A stretch of 64,000 nucleotides of DNA from Megasphaera vaginalis (ex Bordigoni et al. 2020) (GTDB lineage Bacteria > Bacillota > Negativicutes > Veillonellales > Megasphaeraceae), in contig NZ_OEQB01000002.1 in assembly GCF_900240295.1 (NCBI RefSeq), positions 248,001-312,000 of the forward strand. Direction: 5' to 3'. The translations under genes were made by a program, and so were the position numbers. The notes under the pieces were generated by a model. It had not been told where the DNA came from. It saw only the letters and a program-made list of their open reading frames with translations, and did not search any database. Within the stretch, counting starts at the first letter, position 1. Every line of letters starts with the position of its first letter. Positions 26,254-34,703 of the stretch are shown here, in pieces.

Positions 26254-27186
26254 ATGTTTTTTTACTGCTTGAAACGTTTGGTCGGCGCTTGTCTCGTCTT
26301 GTGGACAGTTGTGACGATCACCTTTGCCCTGATGCATGCCATCCCGGGCGGTCCGTTTACGGCAGAAAAGAAATTGCCGCCTGTCGTTTTGGCTGCCGTG
26401 GAAGAACGGTATCGTCTCGACCAGCCGCTTCTCGAACAATATGCCGATTATTTGGAACATGCGGCGGTATTCGATTTCGGCCCTTCCTTCAAATATCCGG
26501 GGCGGACGGTGAACGAGATCATTGCCGAAACGTTACCCGTTTCGGCAGAACTTGGGGCGATTGCTTTGTGTCTGGCTCTCGGCGTCGGCGTTTTGGCCGG
26601 CATGGCGGCGGCATGGCATAAAAACGGCGCCCTTGACTACGCGCTGATGCTTGGCGCCACGCTGGGTGTATCGGTGCCGAGTTTTATTTTGGCGGCGTTG
26701 CTGGTTCAGCTGTTTGCGTTTACGTGGCCTGTTTTACCGGCAGCGCTATGGAAAGGGCCGTCTTATGCCGTTTTGCCTGTTTTTGCCTTGGCGGCGCATC
26801 CGACGGCCTTCGTCATGCGGCTGACGCGGGCCAGCTTTCTTGACGTTTTGTCGCAAGATTACATGCGTACGGCGCGAGCCCGCGGTGTCGGGACCTTTTC
26901 GCTGCTCTGTCGTCACGGTCTGCGCAATGCTTTGCTGCCGGTCATCACGTACATCGGCCCGCTGGCGGCGTCGTTGCTGACCGGCAGTTTTGTCGTTGAG
27001 ACCGTCTTTGCCATCCCCGGTTTGGGGCGGTATTTTGTCACCAGCATTTACAATCGCGATTATACAGTTATCCTCGGGATAACGATTTTTTACAGTTTTT
27101 TGATTATTGTCATGAATTTACTGATTGATGTCATCTATCCTCTCGTAGATCCGCGGATTTCCCTGACATCGGAACGGGAGGGATGA
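26254..27186 (+). CDS. oppB: Peptide ABC transporter permease, OppB/DppB type
   Basis: 310 residues, six membrane helices. It begins with the family N terminus FFYCLKRLVGACLVLWTVVTITFALMHAIPGGPF (pattern RL..., IPGGPF) and contains the cytoplasmic coupling motif around RLTRASFLDVLSQDYMRTARARGVG (EAA loop), then LLTGSFVVETVFAIPGLGRYFVTSIYNRDY. With OppC it forms the channel for oligopeptides. ATG 26254 follows GGGGA. A candidate -10 lies at 26211-26216, but no good -35 box was found. First gene of an eight-gene run. Confidence 0.93.
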   Translation: MFFYCLKRLVGACLVLWTVVTITFALMHAIPGGPFTAEKKLPPVVLAAVEERYRLDQPLLEQYADYLEHAAVFDFGPSFKYPGRTVNEIIAETLPVSAELGAIALCLALGVGVLAGMAAAWHKNGALDYALMLGATLGVSVPSFILAALLVQLFAFTWPVLPAALWKGPSYAVLPVFALAAHPTAFVMRLTRASFLDVLSQDYMRTARARGVGTFSLLCRHGLRNALLPVITYIGPLAASLLTGSFVVETVFAIPGLGRYFVTSIYNRDYTVILGITIFYSFLIIVMNLLIDVIYPLVDPRISLTSEREG

Positions 27187-27188
27187 GC

Positions 27189-28103
27189 ATGGACAGACTT
27201 GATTTTCAGCCGCTGCCGCCGTCTGCACGACGGCCAGTGTATATCCCGCCGCAAACGTTGCGTGATCGCAGTTGGCAGCGCCTGAGACAGAACCGGCTGG
27301 CTCTCTGGGGCATCGGCATTGTTTGTGTCATGTCCGTAGCGGCGCTTGTCGGCCCCTGGCTTTCTCCTTATACGTACGGCGAACAGAACTTTGCCGCCGC
27401 CAACGCGTATCCGTCTGCGGCGCATTGGTTCGGCACCGATACGTTAGGACGCGATCTTTTTACGCGCGTTCTCTACGGAGCGCGGATTTCGTTGTCTATC
27501 GGCATCGCCGCCAGCTTGATCAATCTGTTCATCGGCGTTCTTTACGGCGGCATTGCCGGTCTGGCCGGCGGTAAAACAGATCGGATCATGATGCATGTTA
27601 TTGATATCCTGTATTCGATTCCCATGCTGCTTTATGTGATTTTGTTCATGGTCGTCTTTAAGCCGGGACTGCTCAATATTTATCTTGCTTTGGGCATCGC
27701 GTACTGGCTGAATATGGCGCGTATTGTACGCAGCCAGGTTTTGACCTTGAAACGGCAGGATTATGTTCTGGCGGCGCGGTCCTGCAACACGTCGGCGTGG
27801 CAAATACTGCGGCGTCATATGATACCGAACTGTGTCGGGCCGATTATTGTAACCATGACCTTATCTATTCCCGACGCCATTTTTACGGAAGCCTTTCTCA
27901 GCTTTATCGGTCTCGGCGTAGCGGCGCCTATGGCCAGCTGGGGAGTATTGGCGTCGGAAGGGATCAACAGTATCCGTTCTTTTCCGTTTCAGCTGTTTTT
28001 CCCCGCCCTTGCCTTGTGTATCACGATGCTCGGCTTTATGTTTCTCGGCGACGGGCTTCGCGATGCCCTGGATCCGCGCGATGGGAAGGGGGAAAGCCGA
28101 TGA
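27189..28103 (+). CDS. oppC: Peptide ABC transporter permease, OppC/DppC type
   Basis: 304 residues. An N-terminal cytoplasmic stretch precedes the first helix (WGIGIVCVMSVAALVG); then WFGTDTLGRDLFTRVLYGARISL, the EAA loop RSQVLTLKRQDYVLAARS and TEAFLSFIGLGVAAPMASWGVL, all classic OppC blocks. ATG 27189 lies 6 bases after GGGAGGG, while ATG 27183 directly abuts it, so the former is chosen; this leaves 2 bases between oppB and oppC. Partner of OppB in the membrane channel. Confidence 0.93.
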   Translation: MDRLDFQPLPPSARRPVYIPPQTLRDRSWQRLRQNRLALWGIGIVCVMSVAALVGPWLSPYTYGEQNFAAANAYPSAAHWFGTDTLGRDLFTRVLYGARISLSIGIAASLINLFIGVLYGGIAGLAGGKTDRIMMHVIDILYSIPMLLYVILFMVVFKPGLLNIYLALGIAYWLNMARIVRSQVLTLKRQDYVLAARSCNTSAWQILRRHMIPNCVGPIIVTMTLSIPDAIFTEAFLSFIGLGVAAPMASWGVLASEGINSIRSFPFQLFFPALALCITMLGFMFLGDGLRDALDPRDGKGESR

Positions 28104-29083
28104 AGCCGCTTTTGGAAATTGCCGGCTTGTCCGTTTCGTTCCGTACGTACCGAGGGCTGTTGGAGGCCGTTCACGGTGTGTCTCTCCAGGTTTATGCCGG
28201 GGAAACTGTCGGGATCGTCGGCGAATCGGGATGCGGCAAATCGGTTACGACGCAAAGTGTCATGAAATTGCTGCCGCGTAAGGAGACGGTTTATACAGGC
28301 GGTACGATTACCTGGGACGGCAAGGACATTACGCAATATGACGAGCAGGCGATGAACCGGCTGCGCGGCAAAGAGATGACGATGATTTTTCAAGATCCCA
28401 TGACGGCGCTGAATCCGGTGCTGTCCATCGGCAGTCAGTTGCGGGAGGCGCTTCGGACGCAGCGTCGCTTGTCTCCCGCGGCGGCGGCAACGGCTTCGCT
28501 GGAATTATTGCGGGCTGTCGGGCTGACGGCGCCGGAAAAACGTCTTCGGCAGTATCCGCATGAACTTTCAGGAGGCATGCGGCAGCGTTGTCTCATTGCC
28601 TTGGCTCTGGCTTGCCGGCCGCGCTTGCTTTTTGCCGATGAACCGACGACGGCTCTTGACGTGACGACGGAGGCGCAGGTATTGGCGCTGTTGGAGAACT
28701 TGCAGCGGGAGCTGCAGATGGCCGTTGTCCTCGTTTCCCATAACCTCGGCGTCATTGCCCAGCTGTGTCGGCGTGTCTACGTGATGTATGCCGGTACGGT
28801 TGTGGAGGAAGGGATGACGGAGACGTTGTTCGTCGCGCCGGCTCATCCGTATACGCAAGGTTTGTTGGCTTCATTGCCGGATCCGGAGAACAGGGAAAAG
28901 AAGCTGATCGGCATTGACGGACAGGCTCCTGACTTGTTCCACTATTCCCGGGGCTGTCGTTTTTGTCTGCGCTGTCCTCAAGCGATGTGTATCTGTTCGC
29001 GTCGCGAGCCGCCGACGTATGAATTGAGGAACGGACAAAAGGTGAGCTGTTGGTTGTATTGTCCGGAGCGGGGAGGAGTATAA
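28100..29083 (+). CDS. oppD: Peptide ABC transporter ATP-binding protein, OppD/DppD type
   Basis: 327 residues. Walker A GESGCGKS, Q-loop FQDPMTALNPV, signature LSGGMRQRC, Walker B LLFADEPTTALD and switch His (VVLVSHNLG) are all present. The C-terminal oligopeptide-transporter domain has the Cys cluster CRFCLRCPQAMCIC, which in DppD-type proteins holds an iron-sulfur cluster. ATG 28100 overlaps the oppC stop by four bases (ATGA); the open frame extends much further upstream in another gene's frame, which is not coding. Confidence 0.94.
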   Translation: MKPLLEIAGLSVSFRTYRGLLEAVHGVSLQVYAGETVGIVGESGCGKSVTTQSVMKLLPRKETVYTGGTITWDGKDITQYDEQAMNRLRGKEMTMIFQDPMTALNPVLSIGSQLREALRTQRRLSPAAAATASLELLRAVGLTAPEKRLRQYPHELSGGMRQRCLIALALACRPRLLFADEPTTALDVTTEAQVLALLENLQRELQMAVVLVSHNLGVIAQLCRRVYVMYAGTVVEEGMTETLFVAPAHPYTQGLLASLPDPENREKKLIGIDGQAPDLFHYSRGCRFCLRCPQAMCICSRREPPTYELRNGQKVSCWLYCPERGGV

Positions 29084-30048
29084 TGGCGTTTCTCGACGTT
29101 CGTCATCTTACAAAAGAATTCATTGCCGAACGGGATTTTTTCGGCAGAGCAAAAAAAACGGTTACGGCAGTCTGTGATCTTTCCCTGACCATAGAGGCGG
29201 GGGAAACAGTCGGCTTGGTCGGCGAATCGGGTTGCGGCAAATCGACCTTTGCCCGTACCGTTCTCGATCTGTATCCGAAAACGGCAGGCGAGATATTCTG
29301 TGACGGCGTCAGGCGGGAGTCGATGGGTGAGGCGGCGTTCAGGCGGAAGATACAAATGATCTTTCAAGATCCGTATGCGTCTCTCGATCCGCGGTTGACA
29401 ATCGGCGAAAGTATTGCCGAACCGTTGCGTAATTACGGGTTATATCCGACCGGAGAGGAACGGGAGCGGCGCGTTGCCGCGTTGCTGGAGCAGGTCGATA
29501 TGCCGCGTGAAGCGGCGCAGCGTTATCCGTACGAGTTTAGCGGCGGCCAGCGGCAGCGTGTCGGCATCGCCCGGGCGCTGGCGTTGGAACCGGCCTGTAT
29601 TTTCTGTGATGAACCGATATCGGCTTTGGATGTGTCGGTACAGGTGCAGATTGTGAACATGCTGCAGCGACTGCAACAGGAAAAGGGGCTGGCGTATCTT
29701 TTTATTGCGCACGATTTGGCGATGGTCCACCATCTGAGTCACCGCATTGGCGTCATGTATCTGGGGCGGCTGGTGGAATTAGGCACGAGTGATGCCGTTT
29801 ACAAGACGCCGATGCATCCCTATACGCAGCTCCTGCTGTCATCTATGGCCAAGGCCGATCCGCGGCAAACGCGCAGAGTCGTTCCTGTCGGAGAAGTCCC
29901 CAGCCCTTTCGCCGTGCCCGAAGGGTGCGTATTTCATCCGCGCTGTACTGCGGCAACAGCGCGTTGCCGTTGCGAGATCCCGAGCTGGCGTGAAGTCGGT
30001 GCCGGTCATTTCGCCGCCTGCCATTTTGCAGGAAGGGGAAGATCATGA
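29083..30048 (+). CDS. oppF: Peptide ABC transporter ATP-binding protein, OppF/DppF type
   Basis: 321 residues. Walker A GESGCGKST, Q-loop FQDPYASLDPRLTIGESI, signature FSGGQRQRVGIARALAL, Walker B CIFCDEPISALDVSVQ, switch LFIAHDLAMV, and the C-terminal Cys-bearing domain (GCVFHPRCTAATARCRCEIP). It begins where oppD stops (TAATG), after GGGAGGAG. With OppD it drives peptide import. Confidence 0.94.
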   Translation: MAFLDVRHLTKEFIAERDFFGRAKKTVTAVCDLSLTIEAGETVGLVGESGCGKSTFARTVLDLYPKTAGEIFCDGVRRESMGEAAFRRKIQMIFQDPYASLDPRLTIGESIAEPLRNYGLYPTGEERERRVAALLEQVDMPREAAQRYPYEFSGGQRQRVGIARALALEPACIFCDEPISALDVSVQVQIVNMLQRLQQEKGLAYLFIAHDLAMVHHLSHRIGVMYLGRLVELGTSDAVYKTPMHPYTQLLLSSMAKADPRQTRRVVPVGEVPSPFAVPEGCVFHPRCTAATARCRCEIPSWREVGAGHFAACHFAGRGRS

Positions 30049-31631
30049 GAAAATTGGTTCTTATACTCCTTTGCGCCGTTGCTGTTTTTGCGCTCGGCGG
30101 GTGTGGTCCCGCCGAACGTACCGATACGGTGCGATATGTGCTGGAAGCGGAACCGGCCAGTCTGGATCCGGCCATGACGACGGCGCTGCCTGAAAATATA
30201 GTGGAATTGCAGCTGTTTGAAGGGCTGACGCGGCTGGACGATCAGGATGTGCCGCAGCCGGCACTGGCGGAGCGGTGGGACGTTTCGGCAGATGGACTGA
30301 CGTATACCTTTTATTTGCGGCCCGGTCTCCACTGGAGCGATGGGGTTCCTCTGACGGCAAGTGATTTTGAATATGCCTGGAAGCGTGCTCTTGATCCTGA
30401 CGTGGCTTCGGAGAATGCGTATATGATGTTTCCTCTGGTGAACGGAGAAGCGTACTTCAACCGCCAGGTTGACGCCGCCGCCGTCGGGGTTCATGCCGTC
30501 GATGATCGGACGCTGATCGTCAAATTGGCAGCGCCGACAGCGTATTTTCTCAGTTTGACGGCTTTCCACAGCTACTATGCCGTACCCCGGCATGTTGTCG
30601 AAAAAGCGCCGCAGACGTGGGCTTCGGGCAATATGCCCATCGTCGGCAGCGGACCGTATACAATCAGCAAATGGATCCATGCCAGTGAGATCGATTTTGT
30701 AAAAAACGAAACGTATTGGGATGCCGCTTCCGTTACGTTGCCGCAGTTGGAGTTTCCTATCAGCGATTCGCAAGCGACGCGGCTGACGCTGGTCGAAAGC
30801 GGGCAGGCCGATATGATGGTCGAACCGCCGCCTGCCGACGAAACGCGGCTGGAGGAAGCCGGGCTCTATCATGTCGCGCCGTATTTAGGCTCTTATTATT
30901 ACGTTTTCAACGTGACGGCCAAGCCCTTTGACGATGTACGAGTCCGCAAAGCTTTCGCGCTGGCTGTCAGGCGCCGCGCGCTGATTGCCAATGTCGTGCG
31001 CAGTCGTAAACAGCCGGCCTATGCCTGGGTACCGCCGGGCCTGGTCGATCCGGCGACGGGCGTCGATTTTCGTACTGCCGGCGGCACGGTGCTGCAGCCG
31101 GAAGACGCGGCGGCGGCGAAAGCGCTGCTGCAACAGGCCGGTTATGACGACGGCAGTAAGCTGCCGGATATTCGTATTCTCTTTAATACGAGTGAAATGC
31201 ATAAGGCGATCGCCGAAGCGCTGCAGGCCATGTGGCACGATGAACTGGGGGTTACCGTCGGGCTCGTCAATCAGGAGGCAAAGGTTTTTATGGCCAGCCG
31301 CAGCAGCGGCGATTTTCAAATTGCCAGGGCTTCATGGGTCGCCGATTATGCCGACCCGATGACGTTTTTGTCCGTTTTCGCCGATGCCGAAAACGACGCG
31401 CAGTACCACAATGAACGGTATACCGAATTGATTCACGCGGCCCAGCAGACGAATGACGCGGTGCTGCGCATGAAGCTGATGCACGAAGCGGAGAATATCC
31501 TTTTTGATGATTGCGTCATCATTCCCATTTACTATACGACACAACCCTTTGTCGCTCAGCCCTATGTAAAAGGATATCGCTGGTCGTCTCTGGGACTGGT
31601 CGACTTTAAGCGCGCTTACATAGAAAAATAA
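30045..31631 (+). CDS. oppA: Peptide-binding lipoprotein, OppA/DppA type
   Basis: 528 residues. The signal peptide ends in a lipobox (ALGGC, Cys20), so the protein is a membrane-anchored extracytoplasmic lipoprotein. The SBP_bac_5 fold is marked by EPASLDPAMTTALPE, FEGLTRLDDQDVPQPALAERWDVSADGLTYTF (pattern only), LRPGLHWSDGVPLTASDFEYAWKRAL and, later, KAFALAVRR and IPIYYTTQPFV. The alignment style is that of OppA rather than DppA. It overlaps the oppF stop by four bases (ATGA), an unusual 3' position for the binding protein of such operons. Confidence 0.93.
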   Translation: MRKLVLILLCAVAVFALGGCGPAERTDTVRYVLEAEPASLDPAMTTALPENIVELQLFEGLTRLDDQDVPQPALAERWDVSADGLTYTFYLRPGLHWSDGVPLTASDFEYAWKRALDPDVASENAYMMFPLVNGEAYFNRQVDAAAVGVHAVDDRTLIVKLAAPTAYFLSLTAFHSYYAVPRHVVEKAPQTWASGNMPIVGSGPYTISKWIHASEIDFVKNETYWDAASVTLPQLEFPISDSQATRLTLVESGQADMMVEPPPADETRLEEAGLYHVAPYLGSYYYVFNVTAKPFDDVRVRKAFALAVRRRALIANVVRSRKQPAYAWVPPGLVDPATGVDFRTAGGTVLQPEDAAAAKALLQQAGYDDGSKLPDIRILFNTSEMHKAIAEALQAMWHDELGVTVGLVNQEAKVFMASRSSGDFQIARASWVADYADPMTFLSVFADAENDAQYHNERYTELIHAAQQTNDAVLRMKLMHEAENILFDDCVIIPIYYTTQPFVAQPYVKGYRWSSLGLVDFKRAYIEK

Positions 31632-31655
31632 AAGGCAGAAAGAAGGATAAAGATT

Positions 31656-32609
31656 ATGGAATCGTATAGACTGGGACGAGGCCTGCGGCAGGGCGATACG
31701 ATTGCGATCGTGGCGCCGGCAGCCCCCTTGGCTGCCGAGGCAGTGACGGGAGCGGAACAGGTGCTGCGCGATCTCGGCTATGTTTCGGTTCTGGGGCGTA
31801 CTGTCGAAGAAAGCTGGGGCTATCTTGCCGGCAGTGACGAATTGCGGGCTCGCGATCTGGAATGGGCCTTTGCCGATCCGGCTGTGCAGGCGATCCTCTG
31901 TCTGCGCGGCGGTTACGGCACGACACGATTTTTGGATTTGCTTGACTACGACAGGATCCGCGCCAATCCGAAGCTGTTTATCGGCTTCAGCGACATTACG
32001 GCTCTGCATACGGTTTTTCGCCAACGCTGCGCCATGGCGACTATTCACGGTCCCATGGCCTTGTCTCTCGGCAGGGAGCCGACGGCCTATACGCTGGGAC
32101 AGTTTGCCGCCGGATTGCAGGAGCCGGTGCCGGCAGGCCCCCTGCAATTACCGCCGGGCCGGCAGTTGGAGCCGTTGGTTCCGGGGACGGCGTCCGGTAC
32201 GTTATGCGGCGGCAATATGATGCTGCTTTCCGTGACGACCGGTACGCCGTACGCGTTGGACGGCACTGACGGCTTGCTGTTGTTGGAGGAAATTGGGGAA
32301 GATGCCTATGCTCTCGACCGCATGTTGCGTCAGTTCGAGCAGTCGGGGCTGATCGCGAGAGCAGCGGGCATTCTGTTCGGGACCTTTCATGATTGTATGC
32401 CGACAGAAAGCGGGGACGGCGAGTTCACTGTCAGAGAAGTGGCTGCGTATTATGCCGAGCGATGGGGAAAACCGGCGCTTTGGGGCGTGCCGGCAGGGCA
32501 TGAGAAAGACAATGCCTGGCTGCCATTCGGCGTGCCGGCACGCATGGAGGTAGGCGTCTCGGAAGCGGTGCTTACGATAGAAAAGGTAAAGGAGCAAAGG
32601 CATGAATAA
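31656..32609 (+). CDS. S66 family LD-carboxypeptidase
   Basis: 317 residues. The family trims the terminal D-Ala from tetrapeptides in murein recycling (LdcA) or cleaves microcin C (MccF). Visible blocks: GDTIAIVAPAAPL, ILCLRGGYGTTRFLDLLDYD, the nucleophile turn GFSDITALH, TIHGPM, LCGGNMMLLS, LLLLEEIGEDAY (catalytic Glu region) and the His in PAGHEKDN. It is 24 bases after oppA and overlaps the next start, so it belongs to the peptide-uptake operon; a role in handling imported muropeptides is an inference. Confidence 0.9.
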   Translation: MESYRLGRGLRQGDTIAIVAPAAPLAAEAVTGAEQVLRDLGYVSVLGRTVEESWGYLAGSDELRARDLEWAFADPAVQAILCLRGGYGTTRFLDLLDYDRIRANPKLFIGFSDITALHTVFRQRCAMATIHGPMALSLGREPTAYTLGQFAAGLQEPVPAGPLQLPPGRQLEPLVPGTASGTLCGGNMMLLSVTTGTPYALDGTDGLLLLEEIGEDAYALDRMLRQFEQSGLIARAAGILFGTFHDCMPTESGDGEFTVREVAAYYAERWGKPALWGVPAGHEKDNAWLPFGVPARMEVGVSEAVLTIEKVKEQRHE

Positions 32610-33753
32610 AAAAGAAAGGAAAGACGCCGCTTGCCGTCGCGTCGATGAGTTGGAAGAGCTGATCCGCGGCATTGCCGTCTACATCCATGAGCATCCTGAA
32701 TTGGGCGGCCAGGAGGAATTGGCGGCGGCCTATTTACGGAAAATTTTAACAACAGCAGGCTTTGCCGTCGATAATCCGATTACCGATGTATTTCCTACGG
32801 CGTTCCACGCCGTTTACGGCAACGGCGCCAAACAGATCGCCTTTTTGGCCGAGTACGACGCTCTGCCGGAAATCGGACACGGCTGCGGACACAACTTGAT
32901 TGCCGCCATGAGCGTCGGTGCCGCTTTAGCTTTTGCTGCCGTTGCGGCAGAGGAAGCGACGGTGCACGTTTTCGGCTGTCCTGCCGAAGAGACGGCAGGC
33001 AGCAAAGTATACATGAGCGAACGGGGTCTTTTCGACGAGATGGACGCGGCGCTGCTGATTCATCCGGCAACGGATCGTACGGCTATAGGCGGCACTTCTT
33101 ATGCGACACATCCGCTGCAGTTCACCTTTACGGGCAAAGCGGCGCATATTGCTGATAAAACGTATCACGGCGTCAATGCGTTGGATGCCTTAGTCGATTT
33201 TTACGGCGCATTACAAGCATTATCCGCTCAGTTTACGGAAGAACATCTGCTTGGCGCAATCATTACCGATGGCGGCACAGCGCCGAATATCGTGTCTGAT
33301 AAAGCGGTCATGAAGGCGACGATCCGCGCCCTGCAGGCGGCGTATTTGGAAGAGACAATGCTGCCGCAGATCCGCGACCTGGCGGAGGAAACGGCGGCAC
33401 GGCACGGCGCTTCTGTCGAGATGGTCCATTATGAACCGCTGTATAAGGAAATGCGCAGTGATCCGCGCCTGGATGTCTATTTTGCTGAAGCCTTCAGCGA
33501 GTTATATGAAGAGTTTACCGTTTTGGATGATGACTTTGCCGAAGGGTCGACTGATGTCGGCAATGTCAGTCAGGCGACGCGGGCCAGTCAGCCGGAGATC
33601 TGTATCGGCTATCACATCGGCGCGCATACGCCGGAGTTTGCCGCCGCGGCGATCAGCGACTTAGGCCTCATGCAGGCCGTCACCGGAGCGAAAGCCATGG
33701 CGCGCGTCGCTGTAGACGTGATGTTGGAAAAGGCGGAAAACCCCTTGTTTTAA
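32602..33753 (+). CDS. M20D family amidohydrolase/peptidase (AbgB-like)
   Basis: 383 residues. A di-metal hydrolase of the M20D type, related to p-aminobenzoyl-glutamate and N-acyl amino acid hydrolases. Markers: IHEHPELGGQEELAA, FLAEYDALPEIGHGCGHNLI, FGCPAEETAGSKVYM, the dimerisation domain HPLQFTFTGKAAHIADKTYHGVNALDA and the C-terminal metal ligand region. It overlaps the S66 gene by 8 bases. Probably removes an acyl or amino acid group from imported small molecules; substrate unproven. Confidence 0.88.
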   Translation: MNKKERKDAACRRVDELEELIRGIAVYIHEHPELGGQEELAAAYLRKILTTAGFAVDNPITDVFPTAFHAVYGNGAKQIAFLAEYDALPEIGHGCGHNLIAAMSVGAALAFAAVAAEEATVHVFGCPAEETAGSKVYMSERGLFDEMDAALLIHPATDRTAIGGTSYATHPLQFTFTGKAAHIADKTYHGVNALDALVDFYGALQALSAQFTEEHLLGAIITDGGTAPNIVSDKAVMKATIRALQAAYLEETMLPQIRDLAEETAARHGASVEMVHYEPLYKEMRSDPRLDVYFAEAFSELYEEFTVLDDDFAEGSTDVGNVSQATRASQPEICIGYHIGAHTPEFAAAAISDLGLMQAVTGAKAMARVAVDVMLEKAENPLF

Positions 33754-33781
33754 TGATGTCACGTGAAAGGAGCGGATACCA

Positions 33782-34456
33782 TTGGATGTACGTTTGACGT
33801 ATTACGGACATGCCTGTTTTTCATTATCGTGCAATGCGGTAACCTTGATTGCCGATCCCTTTTTTACGGGCAATACATGGCGTAAGGCCGCAGCCGAAGA
33901 TATTTCTTGTCACTATATTTTTGTCAGTCACGGACATCACGACCATTATGGCGATGCGGACAGTATTGGCGGCAGAAATGATGCGCTGCTGATCGCTTCC
34001 GCCGAAGTGGCCGCCAAAGGTGCGGCAGCCGGCTTGCGCACACATGCCATGCACCTGGGCGGCAAGAGCGATTTTCCTTTCGGCTCCCTGCGACTCGTGC
34101 CTGCTTTTCATGGAGCCGGCGTTCCCGGCGGTCATGCGGCAGGCGCTTTGATCACCTTCTTCGGCAAGACGGTTTATTTTGCCGGCGACACGGCGTTATA
34201 CAGCGATATGAAGCTTTTGAATCGTTTTGGCGATATCGACTGCGCCTTATTGCCGATTGGCGACAACTTCACGATGGGGCCGGAAGATGCTCTCTTGGCG
34301 GCAGACTGGGTCAAGGCAAACGTGACGATCCCCATTCATTACGGTACGTGGCCGGTCATTGAGCAGGATCCGCAGGCCTTTGTCGAGGCTTTGACAACGC
34401 AATACGGACGGCGGGGACTGGTTGTGGAACCGGGCGGAACCCTGCTTTTACCCTAA
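33782..34456 (+). CDS. UPF0173 metal-dependent hydrolase (metallo-beta-lactamase fold)
   Basis: 224 residues. The fold is shown by YYGHACF, LIADPFFTGN, the metal motif SHGHHDHYGDA, then HLGGKSDFPFGSLRLVPAFHGAG, VYFAGDTALYSDMKLL and PIHYGTWP, exactly the UPF0173 pattern (about 225 residues). The substrate is unknown for the family. The start is a TTG at 33782 with AAAGGAG about 11 bases upstream; no in-frame ATG exists near the N-terminal motif. Last gene of the peptide operon. Confidence 0.88.
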   Translation: MDVRLTYYGHACFSLSCNAVTLIADPFFTGNTWRKAAAEDISCHYIFVSHGHHDHYGDADSIGGRNDALLIASAEVAAKGAAAGLRTHAMHLGGKSDFPFGSLRLVPAFHGAGVPGGHAAGALITFFGKTVYFAGDTALYSDMKLLNRFGDIDCALLPIGDNFTMGPEDALLAADWVKANVTIPIHYGTWPVIEQDPQAFVEALTTQYGRRGLVVEPGGTLLLP

Positions 34457-34487
34457 CGGCGGCGCAGCGCGAAGAGACTAGAAACGA

Positions 34488-34533
34488 ACACCATTTTCAA
34501 CAATGCTGTATGTTGGAAATGGTGTATTTTTTT
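34488..34533 (+). terminator. Terminator of the peptide-uptake operon
   Basis: ACACCATTTTCAACA (34489-34503) pairs with TGTTGGAAATGGTGT (34511-34525) with one wobble, followed by seven T. Confidence 0.85.
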
Positions 34534-34703
34534 GCCGGTCAGCTTCGACAACGGAATCGGTTTTCCATTGCAAAAAAAACAGTTGTTCTCCTGTTGGAAA
34601 TATGGGGGACTTTTTTGGACATGTACGGTATGCTGTAAACAGGAAACGTGTTTTTCGTACAGTTATTGCCAACACCGGTATCGTTTTGAAAGGAGGAGCC
34701 TTT

